A DNA stretch of 64,000 nucleotides from Tessaracoccus lapidicaptus (GTDB lineage Bacteria; Actinomycetota; Actinomycetes; Propionibacteriales; Propionibacteriaceae): contig NZ_MBQD01000021.1 in NCBI RefSeq assembly GCF_001693815.1, positions 62,001-126,000 of the forward strand, in the 5' to 3' direction. A program made the position numbers and the translations under genes. The notes beneath the pieces are model-generated. The model saw only the letters and a program-made list of their open reading frames with translations. It was not told the DNA's origin and ran no database searches. Each line of letters starts with the position of its first letter. Within the stretch, counting starts at the first letter, position 1. Below, in pieces: positions 10,898-19,061 of the stretch.

Positions 10898-11968
10898 GTG
10901 AGGCCGCGCCAGGGGGGTCCGACCCTCAAGGACGTCGCGCAACTCGCCAAGGTCAGCATCAAGACTGCGTCGCGAGTCCTGAATGAGGACCCCAACGTGG
11001 CACCCGCTACCCGCGCCTCCGTCACGCTGGCCATCGAGACTCTTGGCTACGTCCCGGACCCTGCCGCCCAGTCCCTTCGTGCGGGCCGTGATCGGACCGT
11101 GGGCGTGATTGTCGACAGCATTGGTGACGTCTTCTTCGCGCAGCTGGTCGCTGAGATCGAGGCGAGACTCGACGAGGCGGGCTACCGCTCCCTCATCGCG
11201 TCCAGCAACCGTGACCCTGTCCGTGAGCGCGAAACGGTGCAGAGGCTCATCCAGCGCCGGTGCTCCGGGGTGATCCTCTCCCCCACAACCCGGGACTCAC
11301 TCACCGGAGTCCGACTTGATGACGTTCCCCTGGTGTTTGTTGACCGGATCGGGGATGTTCCCGGCGCTCAGTCCGTCGTGGTCAACGACTTCGAACTTGC
11401 GAAGCTTGCGACCCGCCACCTGATCTCACACGGGCATCGACGAATTGCCCTCCTCAGCGACGTGCCGCAGGTCGAGACCACACGAGTTCGACATGAGGGC
11501 TACAGGGCGGCGATGGCAGATGCCGGGATACCGGTCGACGGGCGCCTGATGCGCATGGATTGCCCGGATGCATCACAGGTGATGCATGCGCTCACGGAAC
11601 TGTTGGCCCTCGACGAACCTCCCACAGCGATCATCTCTACCAATTCCCGGCTCTCACTGGGGCTCGTGCCAGCCCTGCATCAGTTCGGAAGAACTGACGT
11701 CGCGGTCATCTCGTACGGCGACTTCGCGATGGCCGAAAGCCTGTCGCCGGCTGTGACCGTCATCGACCACTCCCCTCAGGCAATCGGCGCGGCTGCAGTC
11801 GAGGCGCTACTGGAAAGACTCAAGCCCGGGTCGCCCATCTCGGCTCCTCAAGCCGTGATTTTCGTACCCGCACGTCTGATCCCTCGCGGCTCGGGGGAAC
11901 TAGCACCCAGTGTCACTGACCCCGAGTGGCCCAGCATCAACAAGGAGGAACATGTTCACCGCAACTAA
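10898..11968 (+). CDS. LacI-family transcriptional regulator
   Basis: 356 residues using the GTG at 10898, which has GGAGAGGGG just upstream; a TTG at 10880 would add six residues. The HTH is LKDVAQLAKVSIKTASRVLNE with hinge AAQSLRAG. The periplasmic-binding-protein-like effector domain ends VPARLIPRGSGEL. It leads the ABC-transporter operon and sits just after two operator-like palindromes, so autoregulation and sugar-responsive control of the island are expected. The inducer is unknown. Confidence 0.93.
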   Translation: MRPRQGGPTLKDVAQLAKVSIKTASRVLNEDPNVAPATRASVTLAIETLGYVPDPAAQSLRAGRDRTVGVIVDSIGDVFFAQLVAEIEARLDEAGYRSLIASSNRDPVRERETVQRLIQRRCSGVILSPTTRDSLTGVRLDDVPLVFVDRIGDVPGAQSVVVNDFELAKLATRHLISHGHRRIALLSDVPQVETTRVRHEGYRAAMADAGIPVDGRLMRMDCPDASQVMHALTELLALDEPPTAIISTNSRLSLGLVPALHQFGRTDVAVISYGDFAMAESLSPAVTVIDHSPQAIGAAAVEALLERLKPGSPISAPQAVIFVPARLIPRGSGELAPSVTDPEWPSINKEEHVHRN

Positions 11969-12026
11969 GGATGCGGCGCGACCCTATCGAACCCGCTGCG
12001 ACCGGCGCCGAAGCTGGAGCTGCTGA
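11952..12026 (+). CDS. Possible 24-residue leader peptide
   Basis: ATG at 11952 is three bases after a full AAGGAGG (11942-11948), the best Shine-Dalgarno sequence in this stretch. The frame (starts MFTATKDAARPY, Arg-rich) ends at TGA 12024-12026, two bases before the ABC-ATPase ATG. It overlaps the end of the LacI gene. It may couple translation of the ATPase to the upstream mRNA, or be a remnant. No family resemblance. Confidence 0.3.
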   Translation: MFTATKDAARPYRTRCDRRRSWSC

Positions 12027-12027
12027 G

Positions 12028-12795
12028 ATGAACTCGACTCCCATCTATGAAGCCCGCGGCATCGTCCGCAGTTTCGGATCCGTCCGAGCACTTCAGGGCG
12101 CCGATTTCGATGTTCGTCCCGGCGAAGTGTCAGCCCTCATCGGTGACAACGGCGCCGGCAAGTCAACTCTTGTTCGGATCCTCGCAGGAGCGGATACCCC
12201 CGACGAAGGGGAGATTCGCTTCGAGGGCGCACCGTTGACGCTCACCAACCCCACCGATGCGCGTGACCGCGGCATCGAGACGGTCTTCCAAGACTTAGCC
12301 CTAGCCAACCACCTCAACCCCATCCAGAACATGTACCTTGGGCGTGAGGTCATGAGGCCAGGCATCCTGGGCAGGCTCGGCTTCATGGAACGCGCCAAGA
12401 TGCGTGCCCACGGCGTCGAGGCCTTCGCCAGCCTCGGCGCCACGGTGAGAGATTTCGACGGTGCGGTGCTGGGCATGTCCGGTGGTCAGCGACAGGCGAT
12501 CGCGGTTGCCCGCGCCGCCGCTTGGGCCAGCAAAGTCATCTTCTTGGATGAACCCACCGCCGCTCTCGGTGTGGTCCAGACCAAGGGAGTGCTCGATCTC
12601 GTTCGACGCATCAAGGACACCGGTGTCGGCGTCGTCCTCATCAGCCACTCCATGCCAGCGGTGCTGGAGGTGTCCGATCGCATCCACGTCCTGCGCCACG
12701 GTCGACGGGTTGCGGTGTATCAGGCGAAGGACACCAATGTCGAAGAACTGGTCGGCGCCATGACCGGCGCCCTGGATGGGAGGGAGGACTCGTGA
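12028..12795 (+). CDS. Sugar ABC transporter ATP-binding protein (single-domain)
   Basis: 255 residues from ATG 12028, with TGGAG upstream; longer in-frame starts lack a ribosome site. Walker A GDNGAGKST, signature MSGGQRQ and Walker B VIFLDEP are present. It is half the length of RbsA-type tandem ATPases, so it resembles FrcA-type importers that work as homodimers. Its TGA overlaps the GTG of the permease. It energises the permease and lipoprotein encoded next. Confidence 0.93.
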   Translation: MNSTPIYEARGIVRSFGSVRALQGADFDVRPGEVSALIGDNGAGKSTLVRILAGADTPDEGEIRFEGAPLTLTNPTDARDRGIETVFQDLALANHLNPIQNMYLGREVMRPGILGRLGFMERAKMRAHGVEAFASLGATVRDFDGAVLGMSGGQRQAIAVARAAAWASKVIFLDEPTAALGVVQTKGVLDLVRRIKDTGVGVVLISHSMPAVLEVSDRIHVLRHGRRVAVYQAKDTNVEELVGAMTGALDGREDS

Positions 12796-13883
12796 GCGTC
12801 AAGACCGAGAGCCCAACACAGCAACCACCACAGACACCCGACAAGAGATCGCTCGGACAGTGGCTGCGGGACGGGGTCAAGGCTCAGGCGATGCAGATCG
12901 TGCTCGTCTGGTTGGCCATCATCATCATCTTCAGCGCGCTCAGCCCCGTAGCCTTCTTCGACACGGTCAACTTCCTCAACATCGCAGTCAGCGTCTCAAT
13001 CCTGGCAGTGCTCGGTGTCGGCACCACCTTCATCATCATCACCGGTGGAATCGATCTGTCGATGGGCTCCGTGCTCGTGTTCAGCGGCGTGGTGGCTTCC
13101 CTTGTGATGGAACGCATGGGCGACGGAGAAGGCTGGGGCGTCGCGATCACAGGAATCGTGGTGGCGCTCATCTCCGGCCTGGCATGGGGAATCCTCAACG
13201 GCTTCCTGATCGCCAAGGCCAAGGTTCCACCCATGATCGTCACCCTCGGCACGTTCGGCGCAGCGTTGGGCCTGTCCCAGGTTCTGACAGGCGGCATTGA
13301 TCGCCGGGCAGCGCCTGACGTTCTCGTCGACACAGTCGGATTCGGTCGAGTGGTCGGTATCCCGGTGCTCGTCATCATCGCAACCGTCGTCGTCGCCATC
13401 GGCATCGTGATGCTGCGGCGCACGAAGTTCGGCCTGCACACCGAGGCCATCGGCTCCAACGCCGAGGCATGCCGCAGAGTCGGTATCAATGTTGATCGCC
13501 AACTGATCAAGGTGTACGCATTCGCAGGCTTCTTGGCAGGCCTGGCAGGCCTGCTCAACCTCACCTTCTTCAGGTCAACCACCATTGCCGGCCATAGCCT
13601 CACCAACCTCGACGTCATCGCCGGCGTTGTCATCGGTGGAACGAGCCTCTTCGGCGGCATTGGCACCGTCTTCGGAACCGTGATCGGCCTCCTCATCCCC
13701 GCAACCCTCAGAAACGGCTTCGTCATCCTCGGCGTCGCCCCCTACTGGCAGCAAGTCGTGGTCGGCGCATTCCTCATCGCAGCCGTCTACTTCGACCAGA
13801 TCCGCCGCGCAGCAGCCACCCGCGGCCACAGCAAACCATCCCTTGTTTCACGAATGTTCCCCAACAACCGAAAGGACCGATGA
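12792..13883 (+). CDS. Sugar ABC transporter permease (RbsC/FrcC type)
   Basis: 363 residues, GTG start overlapping the ATPase stop. About eight to ten hydrophobic helices are visible, with the family signature TGGIDLSMGSVLVFSGVVA near 80 and VIAGVVIGGTSLFGG near 275. Likely a homodimeric channel in the cytoplasmic membrane. It overlaps the start of the binding-protein gene by four bases (ATGA). The substrate is probably a monosaccharide or polyol, by family and neighbours. Confidence 0.93.
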   Translation: MSVKTESPTQQPPQTPDKRSLGQWLRDGVKAQAMQIVLVWLAIIIIFSALSPVAFFDTVNFLNIAVSVSILAVLGVGTTFIIITGGIDLSMGSVLVFSGVVASLVMERMGDGEGWGVAITGIVVALISGLAWGILNGFLIAKAKVPPMIVTLGTFGAALGLSQVLTGGIDRRAAPDVLVDTVGFGRVVGIPVLVIIATVVVAIGIVMLRRTKFGLHTEAIGSNAEACRRVGINVDRQLIKVYAFAGFLAGLAGLLNLTFFRSTTIAGHSLTNLDVIAGVVIGGTSLFGGIGTVFGTVIGLLIPATLRNGFVILGVAPYWQQVVVGAFLIAAVYFDQIRRAAATRGHSKPSLVSRMFPNNRKDR

Positions 13884-14890
13884 ACATGCGTCGCACTCCC
13901 ACCCTCCTCGTCGGAGCAGCGCTGCTCCTGATGGGCTCCGCCTGCTCCACGGGCACCCCCACCACCACGGACAGCGCCTCTGCTGGCTCAACCCCCGACA
14001 GCAGCGCTGCTGCTGACATCAACATCGCTTTCATCCAGGGCGTCATCGGCGACAACTTCTACATCTCGATGGAATGTGGCGTCCGCGACGCGGCCGAGGA
14101 GCTGGGCGTCGAAGTCAGCGTCCAGGGCCCCCAGAAGTGGGATCCGGCGCTCCAGCAGCCCATCCTCACGTCGGTGTCGGCGACGAAGCCCGAGGCTATC
14201 CTCATCGCCCCCAATGACGTCAGCGCCCTGCAGCGCCCGCTCGAGGAAGCAGCCAAGAACAGCAAGATCGTGCTGGTCGACACGACCATCGAAGACCCAT
14301 CGATCGCGGTGTCTGAGATCGCCTCCGACAACGTCGGCGGCGGAGCGGCAGCGTTCGCAGCGATCCAGGAGCTCGTGCCCGATGGCGGCCAGGTGCTGGT
14401 CATCGACAACCAGCCCGGCATCTCCACCTCCGACGCCCGCGTCCAGGGCTTCGAAGAAGCAGTCGCTGAGGACTCCTCGTTCGAGTACGTCGGTGTGCAG
14501 TACGCCAAGAACCAGCCGGCCGAGGCAGCCAACATCGTGACCTCGACCCTCCAGCGCTACCCCGACCTCAAGGCCATCTTCGCCACGAACCTGTTCAGCG
14601 CCGAGGGCGCAGCGACCGGCATCGAGCAGGCCGGAGCCACCGGCAAGGTCCAGATCGTCGGCTTCGACGCCGGACCGGCCCAGGTCGACGCGCTGAAGGA
14701 CGGAACCGTCCAGGCCGTCATCGCACAGCAGCCGTACGACATCGGCTACCAAGGTGTCCAGCAGGCCGTCGCGGCCATCAACGGCGAGCCCACAGAGGCC
14801 AAGATCCAGACCGGCTTCACCATCGTCACCATGGAGAACCTGGAGACCGAAGAAGGCCAGGCCGCGCTCTACGCCTCTGAGTGCAGCTGA
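13880..14890 (+). CDS. Sugar ABC transporter substrate-binding lipoprotein
   Basis: 336 residues. The signal peptide ends in lipobox GSAC, followed by a Ser/Thr/Pro/Ala-rich tether and a type-I periplasmic-binding fold (INIAFIQGVIGDNFY, VLVDTTIEDP, IVGFDAGPAQVDALKDG). It captures the substrate outside the membrane and feeds the permease encoded immediately upstream. A strong perfect hairpin follows the stop codon and may adjust its mRNA level relative to the downstream enzymes. Confidence 0.93.
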   Translation: MNMRRTPTLLVGAALLLMGSACSTGTPTTTDSASAGSTPDSSAAADINIAFIQGVIGDNFYISMECGVRDAAEELGVEVSVQGPQKWDPALQQPILTSVSATKPEAILIAPNDVSALQRPLEEAAKNSKIVLVDTTIEDPSIAVSEIASDNVGGGAAAFAAIQELVPDGGQVLVIDNQPGISTSDARVQGFEEAVAEDSSFEYVGVQYAKNQPAEAANIVTSTLQRYPDLKAIFATNLFSAEGAATGIEQAGATGKVQIVGFDAGPAQVDALKDGTVQAVIAQQPYDIGYQGVQQAVAAINGEPTEAKIQTGFTIVTMENLETEEGQAALYASECS

Positions 14891-14898
14891 CCTCACGG

Positions 14899-14947
14899 CC
14901 AGGGGTCGGTGTCCCCGCGCCGTCAGCGCCGGGACACCGACCCCTGG
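14899..14947 (+). terminator. Perfect 17-bp inverted repeat after the binding-protein gene
   Basis: Arms 14899-14915 and 14931-14947 are exact complements around a 15-base loop. There is no T-tract on the plus side, so this is more likely an attenuator or mRNA-stabilising hairpin between the transporter and kinase genes than a full terminator. Confidence 0.7.
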
Positions 14948-14991
14948 ATCGGCCATCAGCCACCCCCACCAACATCCAAGGAGTAACCCGA

Positions 14992-16338
14992 GTGAACCGA
15001 CTCGTCGCAGGACTTGATCTGGGATCCACCGGCATCAAGATCCTCATCGCCGACGAACACGGCGCAGAAGTGGCTATCCGCCAGCGGCCCACTCCTTGGC
15101 GAAACGGCCCAGGTGGCACCACGACCCTGGTGGCAGAGGATCTACTCGCCACCATCCAAGACCTCTTCCACGACATCGCGTCTCTACTGGAAAATGCCAG
15201 CGCCAGCCCATCGAAGGTGGCGGCCATCGCCGCCTCCGGCATGGGCGAAACCGGCTTCCTCCTTACCAGCGACGGCTCGGCCGCCGGCCCCGCCTACGCC
15301 TGGTTCGACCCACACGGCCAGGAACAGGCCGCTGCCCTCCCTGCCAATCTCCGCGCCGAGTTCGCGGGACGCACCGGTCTACCGTGGGGCGTCCAGGTAT
15401 CGACCGCGAAGATCCTCTACCTAAGGGACGAAGGCATCACCCTCACCGGAAAGCAGTGGGTCAATCTACCCGAGTTCGTGGTGGAAGCTCTGGGCGGCCA
15501 GCGCTCCGCCGAGTACTCCCTCGCTTCCCGGACGGGCCTGCTCGACCAAGACACCGGCGAACCCTGGACTGAGATGTTGGACTACATCGGTGTCGATACC
15601 GAGTTCCTCCCACAACTCGTCGACGCCGGCACGCCGCTCGGACAGGCAACTGCCGCCTGGGTACCGCCCATCTTCTCCGGTGCCCACTTGACCGTCGCCG
15701 GGCACGACCACCTCGTATCAGCCGTCTCAGGCGGCGCCATCTCCAACGATCGCTACCACGTCTCCATGGGCACGGCTGAGGTGCTCCTCCGCGTTATCGA
15801 ATCGCCCCTCTCCTTTGAGGCCCGTCGACGACTCGGCGACGCTCTCATCAACTGTGTCCGTCATGTCGTCCCAGGGCAACATGTCCTGGTCGCAGGCGTG
15901 AAGACCGGCCTCCTGATGCGGCGAGCTCTGCAGATGTTCGGGATCTCCGACCTTGACGGCCGTACCCGACTCGACGATGCCGTGATGGCTCTGGGCGATT
16001 CACAGCTGGCCGAGGGATCCATCGAGGTTCGCGGCGCCCGCAACGACGATGGGGTTCTCTCCCTCGTCATCCGGTCCGACGGAATCAGCCCTGCCGAGGT
16101 GTTCAAAGCGATCCTGGACCACGGCAACGACGAAATCGGACTCCTCATCGAGGCCATGGATCGCGAGGTACCACCCGCCACATCCTCACTGCTGACCGGA
16201 GGCTGGGCCAGCATGCGATCCGTGCAAGCCGCACGATCGCAGGTCCTCCCTTCGCTCGAGGTATCGGAACGAAGCCAGGACACCGCCTACGGCGCCACGG
16301 TTTTCGCTGCTCAGCTGCTCAAAGCCAACCGCGCCTAG
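14992..16338 (+). CDS. FGGY-family carbohydrate kinase
   Basis: 448 residues from GTG 14992, with AAGGAG nine bases upstream. The ATPase-fold phosphate-1 motif DLGSTGIKI is at ~7-15. Later motifs include AGHDHLVSAVSGG, SMGTAEVLLRV and the C-terminal LTGGWASMRS. FGGY kinases phosphorylate ketoses or polyols. With an adjacent LacD-type aldolase the product is likely a ketose phosphate. The protein does not match closely enough to name it xylulokinase or fuculokinase. Confidence 0.9.
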   Translation: MNRLVAGLDLGSTGIKILIADEHGAEVAIRQRPTPWRNGPGGTTTLVAEDLLATIQDLFHDIASLLENASASPSKVAAIAASGMGETGFLLTSDGSAAGPAYAWFDPHGQEQAAALPANLRAEFAGRTGLPWGVQVSTAKILYLRDEGITLTGKQWVNLPEFVVEALGGQRSAEYSLASRTGLLDQDTGEPWTEMLDYIGVDTEFLPQLVDAGTPLGQATAAWVPPIFSGAHLTVAGHDHLVSAVSGGAISNDRYHVSMGTAEVLLRVIESPLSFEARRRLGDALINCVRHVVPGQHVLVAGVKTGLLMRRALQMFGISDLDGRTRLDDAVMALGDSQLAEGSIEVRGARNDDGVLSLVIRSDGISPAEVFKAILDHGNDEIGLLIEAMDREVPPATSSLLTGGWASMRSVQAARSQVLPSLEVSERSQDTAYGATVFAAQLLKANRA

Positions 16339-16430
16339 ACGCACGGATACGTCGGGCCCAACGAATCTGTCACCCCCCATCACCCGCAACCACTACGGGC
16401 TGCACAGGCCCCATCACAGGAGAGTTACCA

Positions 16431-17324
16431 GTGAACGACCTAACCACACTCGAGCGTCGCGCAATGTCCAGGATCTGCACCGCAGACGGAAACATGCTCA
16501 TCGTCGCCGCCGACCAGCGCAACGGCATGAAGGCCGTCATGCACGCCCCCGACGGGCCCGGCAGCATCAGCAAGCAGGAACTCGCAGGCGCCAAGGGAGA
16601 CCTCGTCACATACCTGGGCAACCACGCACCGGCCATCCTCCTCGACCCTGAGATCGCGCTTCCCGACCTGGTCGACGACGGCACCCTGGGCAGGAACACC
16701 GGCCTGGTGGTCGGCATGGACGCCTCAGGGGCCGAGACCATCGACGGTCTCCGCTACACGAAGTACGTCGACGGCGTCACGGCCCGCACCGTACGTGACA
16801 TGGGCGGTGACGCCGCGAAGATGCTGTTCTACCTGCGCACCGACCGTCAGGACACCAACTCCCGCGTCGGAGACGAGATTCGCCAACTCGTGCAGGCCTG
16901 TGCCGATGAGGGTCTGCTGCTGATCATCGAGATCCTCACCTACCAGCTCGAGGGCGAAAGCGACGACGCCTACGCAACGGTGTTCCCGCAGCTGATCATC
17001 GACGCCGCCGCCTTCTCCGTCGAATGCGGCGCCAAGGTCCTCAAGCTCCCCTACCCCGGCTCGGCGGAAGCATGCGCAGCGGTCACCCAGGCCGCCGCCG
17101 GCGCCCCGTGGGCCGTCTTGTCTGCCGGAGTGGACCACGAGACCTTCGTCGGCCAGGTCGAGACCGCTGTGAAGAACGGCGCCGGTGGCGCCATGGCAGG
17201 ACGATCCCTGTGGAAGGACAGCCTTGCGATGACCACCGAGGAACGCCGCACCCTCCTGACCGAGCGCGCCCTCCCGCGCCTCCACGAACTCGCATCCACG
17301 ATCGACGCAGCAGCGAAGGCGTAG
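16431..17324 (+). CDS. Class I aldolase, LacD/YihT-type (tagatose-bisphosphate or sulfofructose-phosphate aldolase family)
   Basis: 297 residues from GTG with GGAGAG upstream. Family landmarks: LIVAADQRNGMKAVM near the N-terminus, ETIDGLRYTKYV, KVLKLPYPG (candidate Schiff-base Lys), VLSAGVDHETF and GGAMAGRSLW. These enzymes cleave ketose phosphates to dihydroxyacetone phosphate plus an aldehyde. In the island it would act after the FGGY kinase. The exact sugar cannot be called: an AGE-family enzyme is present as in sulfoquinovose pathways, but the other signature genes of that pathway are not. Confidence 0.85.
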   Translation: MNDLTTLERRAMSRICTADGNMLIVAADQRNGMKAVMHAPDGPGSISKQELAGAKGDLVTYLGNHAPAILLDPEIALPDLVDDGTLGRNTGLVVGMDASGAETIDGLRYTKYVDGVTARTVRDMGGDAAKMLFYLRTDRQDTNSRVGDEIRQLVQACADEGLLLIIEILTYQLEGESDDAYATVFPQLIIDAAAFSVECGAKVLKLPYPGSAEACAAVTQAAAGAPWAVLSAGVDHETFVGQVETAVKNGAGGAMAGRSLWKDSLAMTTEERRTLLTERALPRLHELASTIDAAAKA

Positions 17325-17333
17325 TCAAACAAC

Positions 17334-17380
17334 AACGAGGGGGCTTCCCTGCGGCCTTGGCTGCGGGAAGCCCCCTCGTT
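17334..17380. terminator. Bidirectional terminator between convergent aldolase and SDR genes
   Basis: Perfect 16-bp stem, arms 17334-17349 and 17365-17380, loop of 15. The plus side continues CTTGCT and the minus side runs into GTTGTTGTTTG, both moderately T-rich. Position between convergent stops supports use in both directions. Confidence 0.85.
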
Positions 17381-17451
17381 CTTGCTCGGACCCTGACAGA
17401 CATGGGCAGTTCAGGGTTCGGGGGCGGCTAGCCACCCCCGAACAACTGCGT

Positions 17452-18183
17452 TCAGCGGCAGGTGTACCCGCCGTCGATCGGGAGGTGCGCACCGGAGATC
17501 ATGGAGGCTGCGTCACTGAGGAGGAACACCACGGGCGCGGCCACTTCAGCCTGAGTGGCCCAACGCCCCAGCGGCATCTGCTCAAGGAATGGGCCACCGA
17601 TCTCCGGCCGCCCCCAGTAGAACTCCGACATCTCCGTCATGACTACCGTCGGGTGGACGCTGTTGACGCGAATGTTGTACTGGCCCAGCTCCAGCGCGCT
17701 GACACGTGTGATGTTGTCGACGGCAGCCTTGGATGATCCGTAGGAGATGTGATTGGCCAAGGCCACAAGCGAGGCCTGGCTCGACACATTGACGATCGAA
17801 CCGCCCTGTCCGAGCCGGATCATCGTTCGCGAAGCGTACTTGGTGACGAGAAGTGTTCCGCGGGCATTGATGGCCATGACCTTGTCGAACACGTCGATGT
17901 TGGTCTCCATCGGGGTTGCGATCTCGCCGCCGAAGCCGCCGCAGTTGACGACCCCCCAGAGGTCGAGGTCGGCGATGGCCTCAGCGATCTCCTCCTCCGA
18001 CGTGAGGTCGAATTCCACAGCTCTGCAGCCCGTCTCTGCGACGATCGCATCCAGACCTGCGCGCTCGCGTCCGGCCGCGACCACGCTTGCGTTGGCGGCA
18101 ACAAGTTGACGGACGATCTCGCCGCCGATACCGCCTGCAGCCCCGGTGACGAGCACGGTCTTGCCTTCGAAGTCAATCTTCAT
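17452..18183 (-). CDS. SDR-family dehydrogenase, L-xylulose-reductase-like
   Basis: 243 residues from ATG 18183, preceded by AAAGGACC; an upstream frame extension has no ribosome site. TGAAGGIG nucleotide motif near residue 12, the LWGVVNCGG stretch typical of dicarbonyl/L-xylulose reductases, catalytic Ser in VNVSSQ, and YGSSK. Length matches that subfamily. It is divergently transcribed from the P-loop kinase across an operator-bearing gap, so it belongs to the same regulon. It probably interconverts a ketose and a polyol. Confidence 0.9.
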   Translation of the reverse strand: MKIDFEGKTVLVTGAAGGIGGEIVRQLVAANASVVAAGRERAGLDAIVAETGCRAVEFDLTSEEEIAEAIADLDLWGVVNCGGFGGEIATPMETNIDVFDKVMAINARGTLLVTKYASRTMIRLGQGGSIVNVSSQASLVALANHISYGSSKAAVDNITRVSALELGQYNIRVNSVHPTVVMTEMSEFYWGRPEIGGPFLEQMPLGRWATQAEVAAPVVFLLSDAASMISGAHLPIDGGYTCR

Positions 18184-18265
18184 CTCTTGAGGTCCTTTCC
18201 CCAGCTGCCGCGGACCCTTCTCCGCGGGGTGCACTCTCGGTGTGCAAGTTCAATGCTCCCACTCT

Positions 18266-18281
18266 ATGACACCGTTGTCAT
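18266..18281. promoter_or_regulatory. LacI-type operator in the divergent SDR/kinase promoter
   Basis: ATGACACCGTTGTCAT is a 16-bp palindrome with a single mismatched pair. Its core TGACACCGTTGTCA matches the two sites near 10760 and 10804 (consensus about TGACAACSTTGWCA). This places the second half of the island under the same repressor. Confidence 0.65.
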
Positions 18282-18367
18282 CCGTGCTAGGCTCGCCCTG
18301 AAATCGAGCAAGATTCCCTGCACGAAGGGCCGGTCTCGACTCGTTTGAACCACAAAGGAGACTCAGC

Positions 18368-19027
18368 GTGGAGTCATCGGCGACTTCCCACCTTGCACGC
18401 CCCATCACGGCCACCTTGGACGATTTGGTGGCCCGCGCGGCCCACCTGGCCCAGCGGCCAGGTCGCACGCTCCTCGGCATCGTCGGTGCTCCAGGCGCCG
18501 GCAAGTCCACCGTCTGCGAAGCACTCTCCACGGGCCTGGGCGAGCAGGCGGTGGTGGTCGGCATGGATGGTTTCCATCTCGACAACGAAGTCCTCATCGC
18601 GCTCGGCCGGCGTCAGCGCAAGGGTGCTCCCGACACCTTCGACGTGCCTGGATACCTGTCTCTTCTCAACCGGCTCCGCGCAACTGCCGAAGATGTGACC
18701 TACGCTCCGCGTTTCGACCGAGCACTCGAGATGGCGATCGGCAGCGCGGTACCCGTACCCCGCACAACTCCGCTCGTCATCACCGAAGGCAACTACCTGC
18801 TCTACGACGGTGGCGGCTGGGAAGACGTCCGCGAGGCGTTGGACGAGGTGTGGTACCTCGACGTCTCAGACCAGGAATTGAGGAACCGTCTCGTGGCCCG
18901 CCGGATGTCTTATGGCGAATCCCACGAGGCCGCCCTGGACTGGGTTCAGGGCGTGGATGAAGCCAACGCCTCCGTGGTGGCCCAGGGACGACACCACGCG
19001 GACCTCATCATCACCATCTCTTCGTAA
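18368..19027 (+). CDS. P-loop sugar kinase (FrcK/uridine-kinase-like)
   Basis: 219 residues from GTG, with AAAGGAG eight bases upstream. Walker A GAPGAGKST near 45, GMDGFHLDN near 68, PRFDRALE and ITEGNYLLYDG are the motifs of the uridine-kinase/pantothenate-kinase-like group that includes FrcK. FrcK-type genes accompany fructose-type ABC importers. It may phosphorylate the imported ketose or the aldehyde released by the aldolase. Followed 34 bp later by the mannitol-dehydrogenase-family gene. Confidence 0.85.
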   Translation: MESSATSHLARPITATLDDLVARAAHLAQRPGRTLLGIVGAPGAGKSTVCEALSTGLGEQAVVVGMDGFHLDNEVLIALGRRQRKGAPDTFDVPGYLSLLNRLRATAEDVTYAPRFDRALEMAIGSAVPVPRTTPLVITEGNYLLYDGGGWEDVREALDEVWYLDVSDQELRNRLVARRMSYGESHEAALDWVQGVDEANASVVAQGRHHADLIITISS

Positions 19028-19061
19028 CCACCGCCCACCCACCGACTCAGAAAGACCAGAC

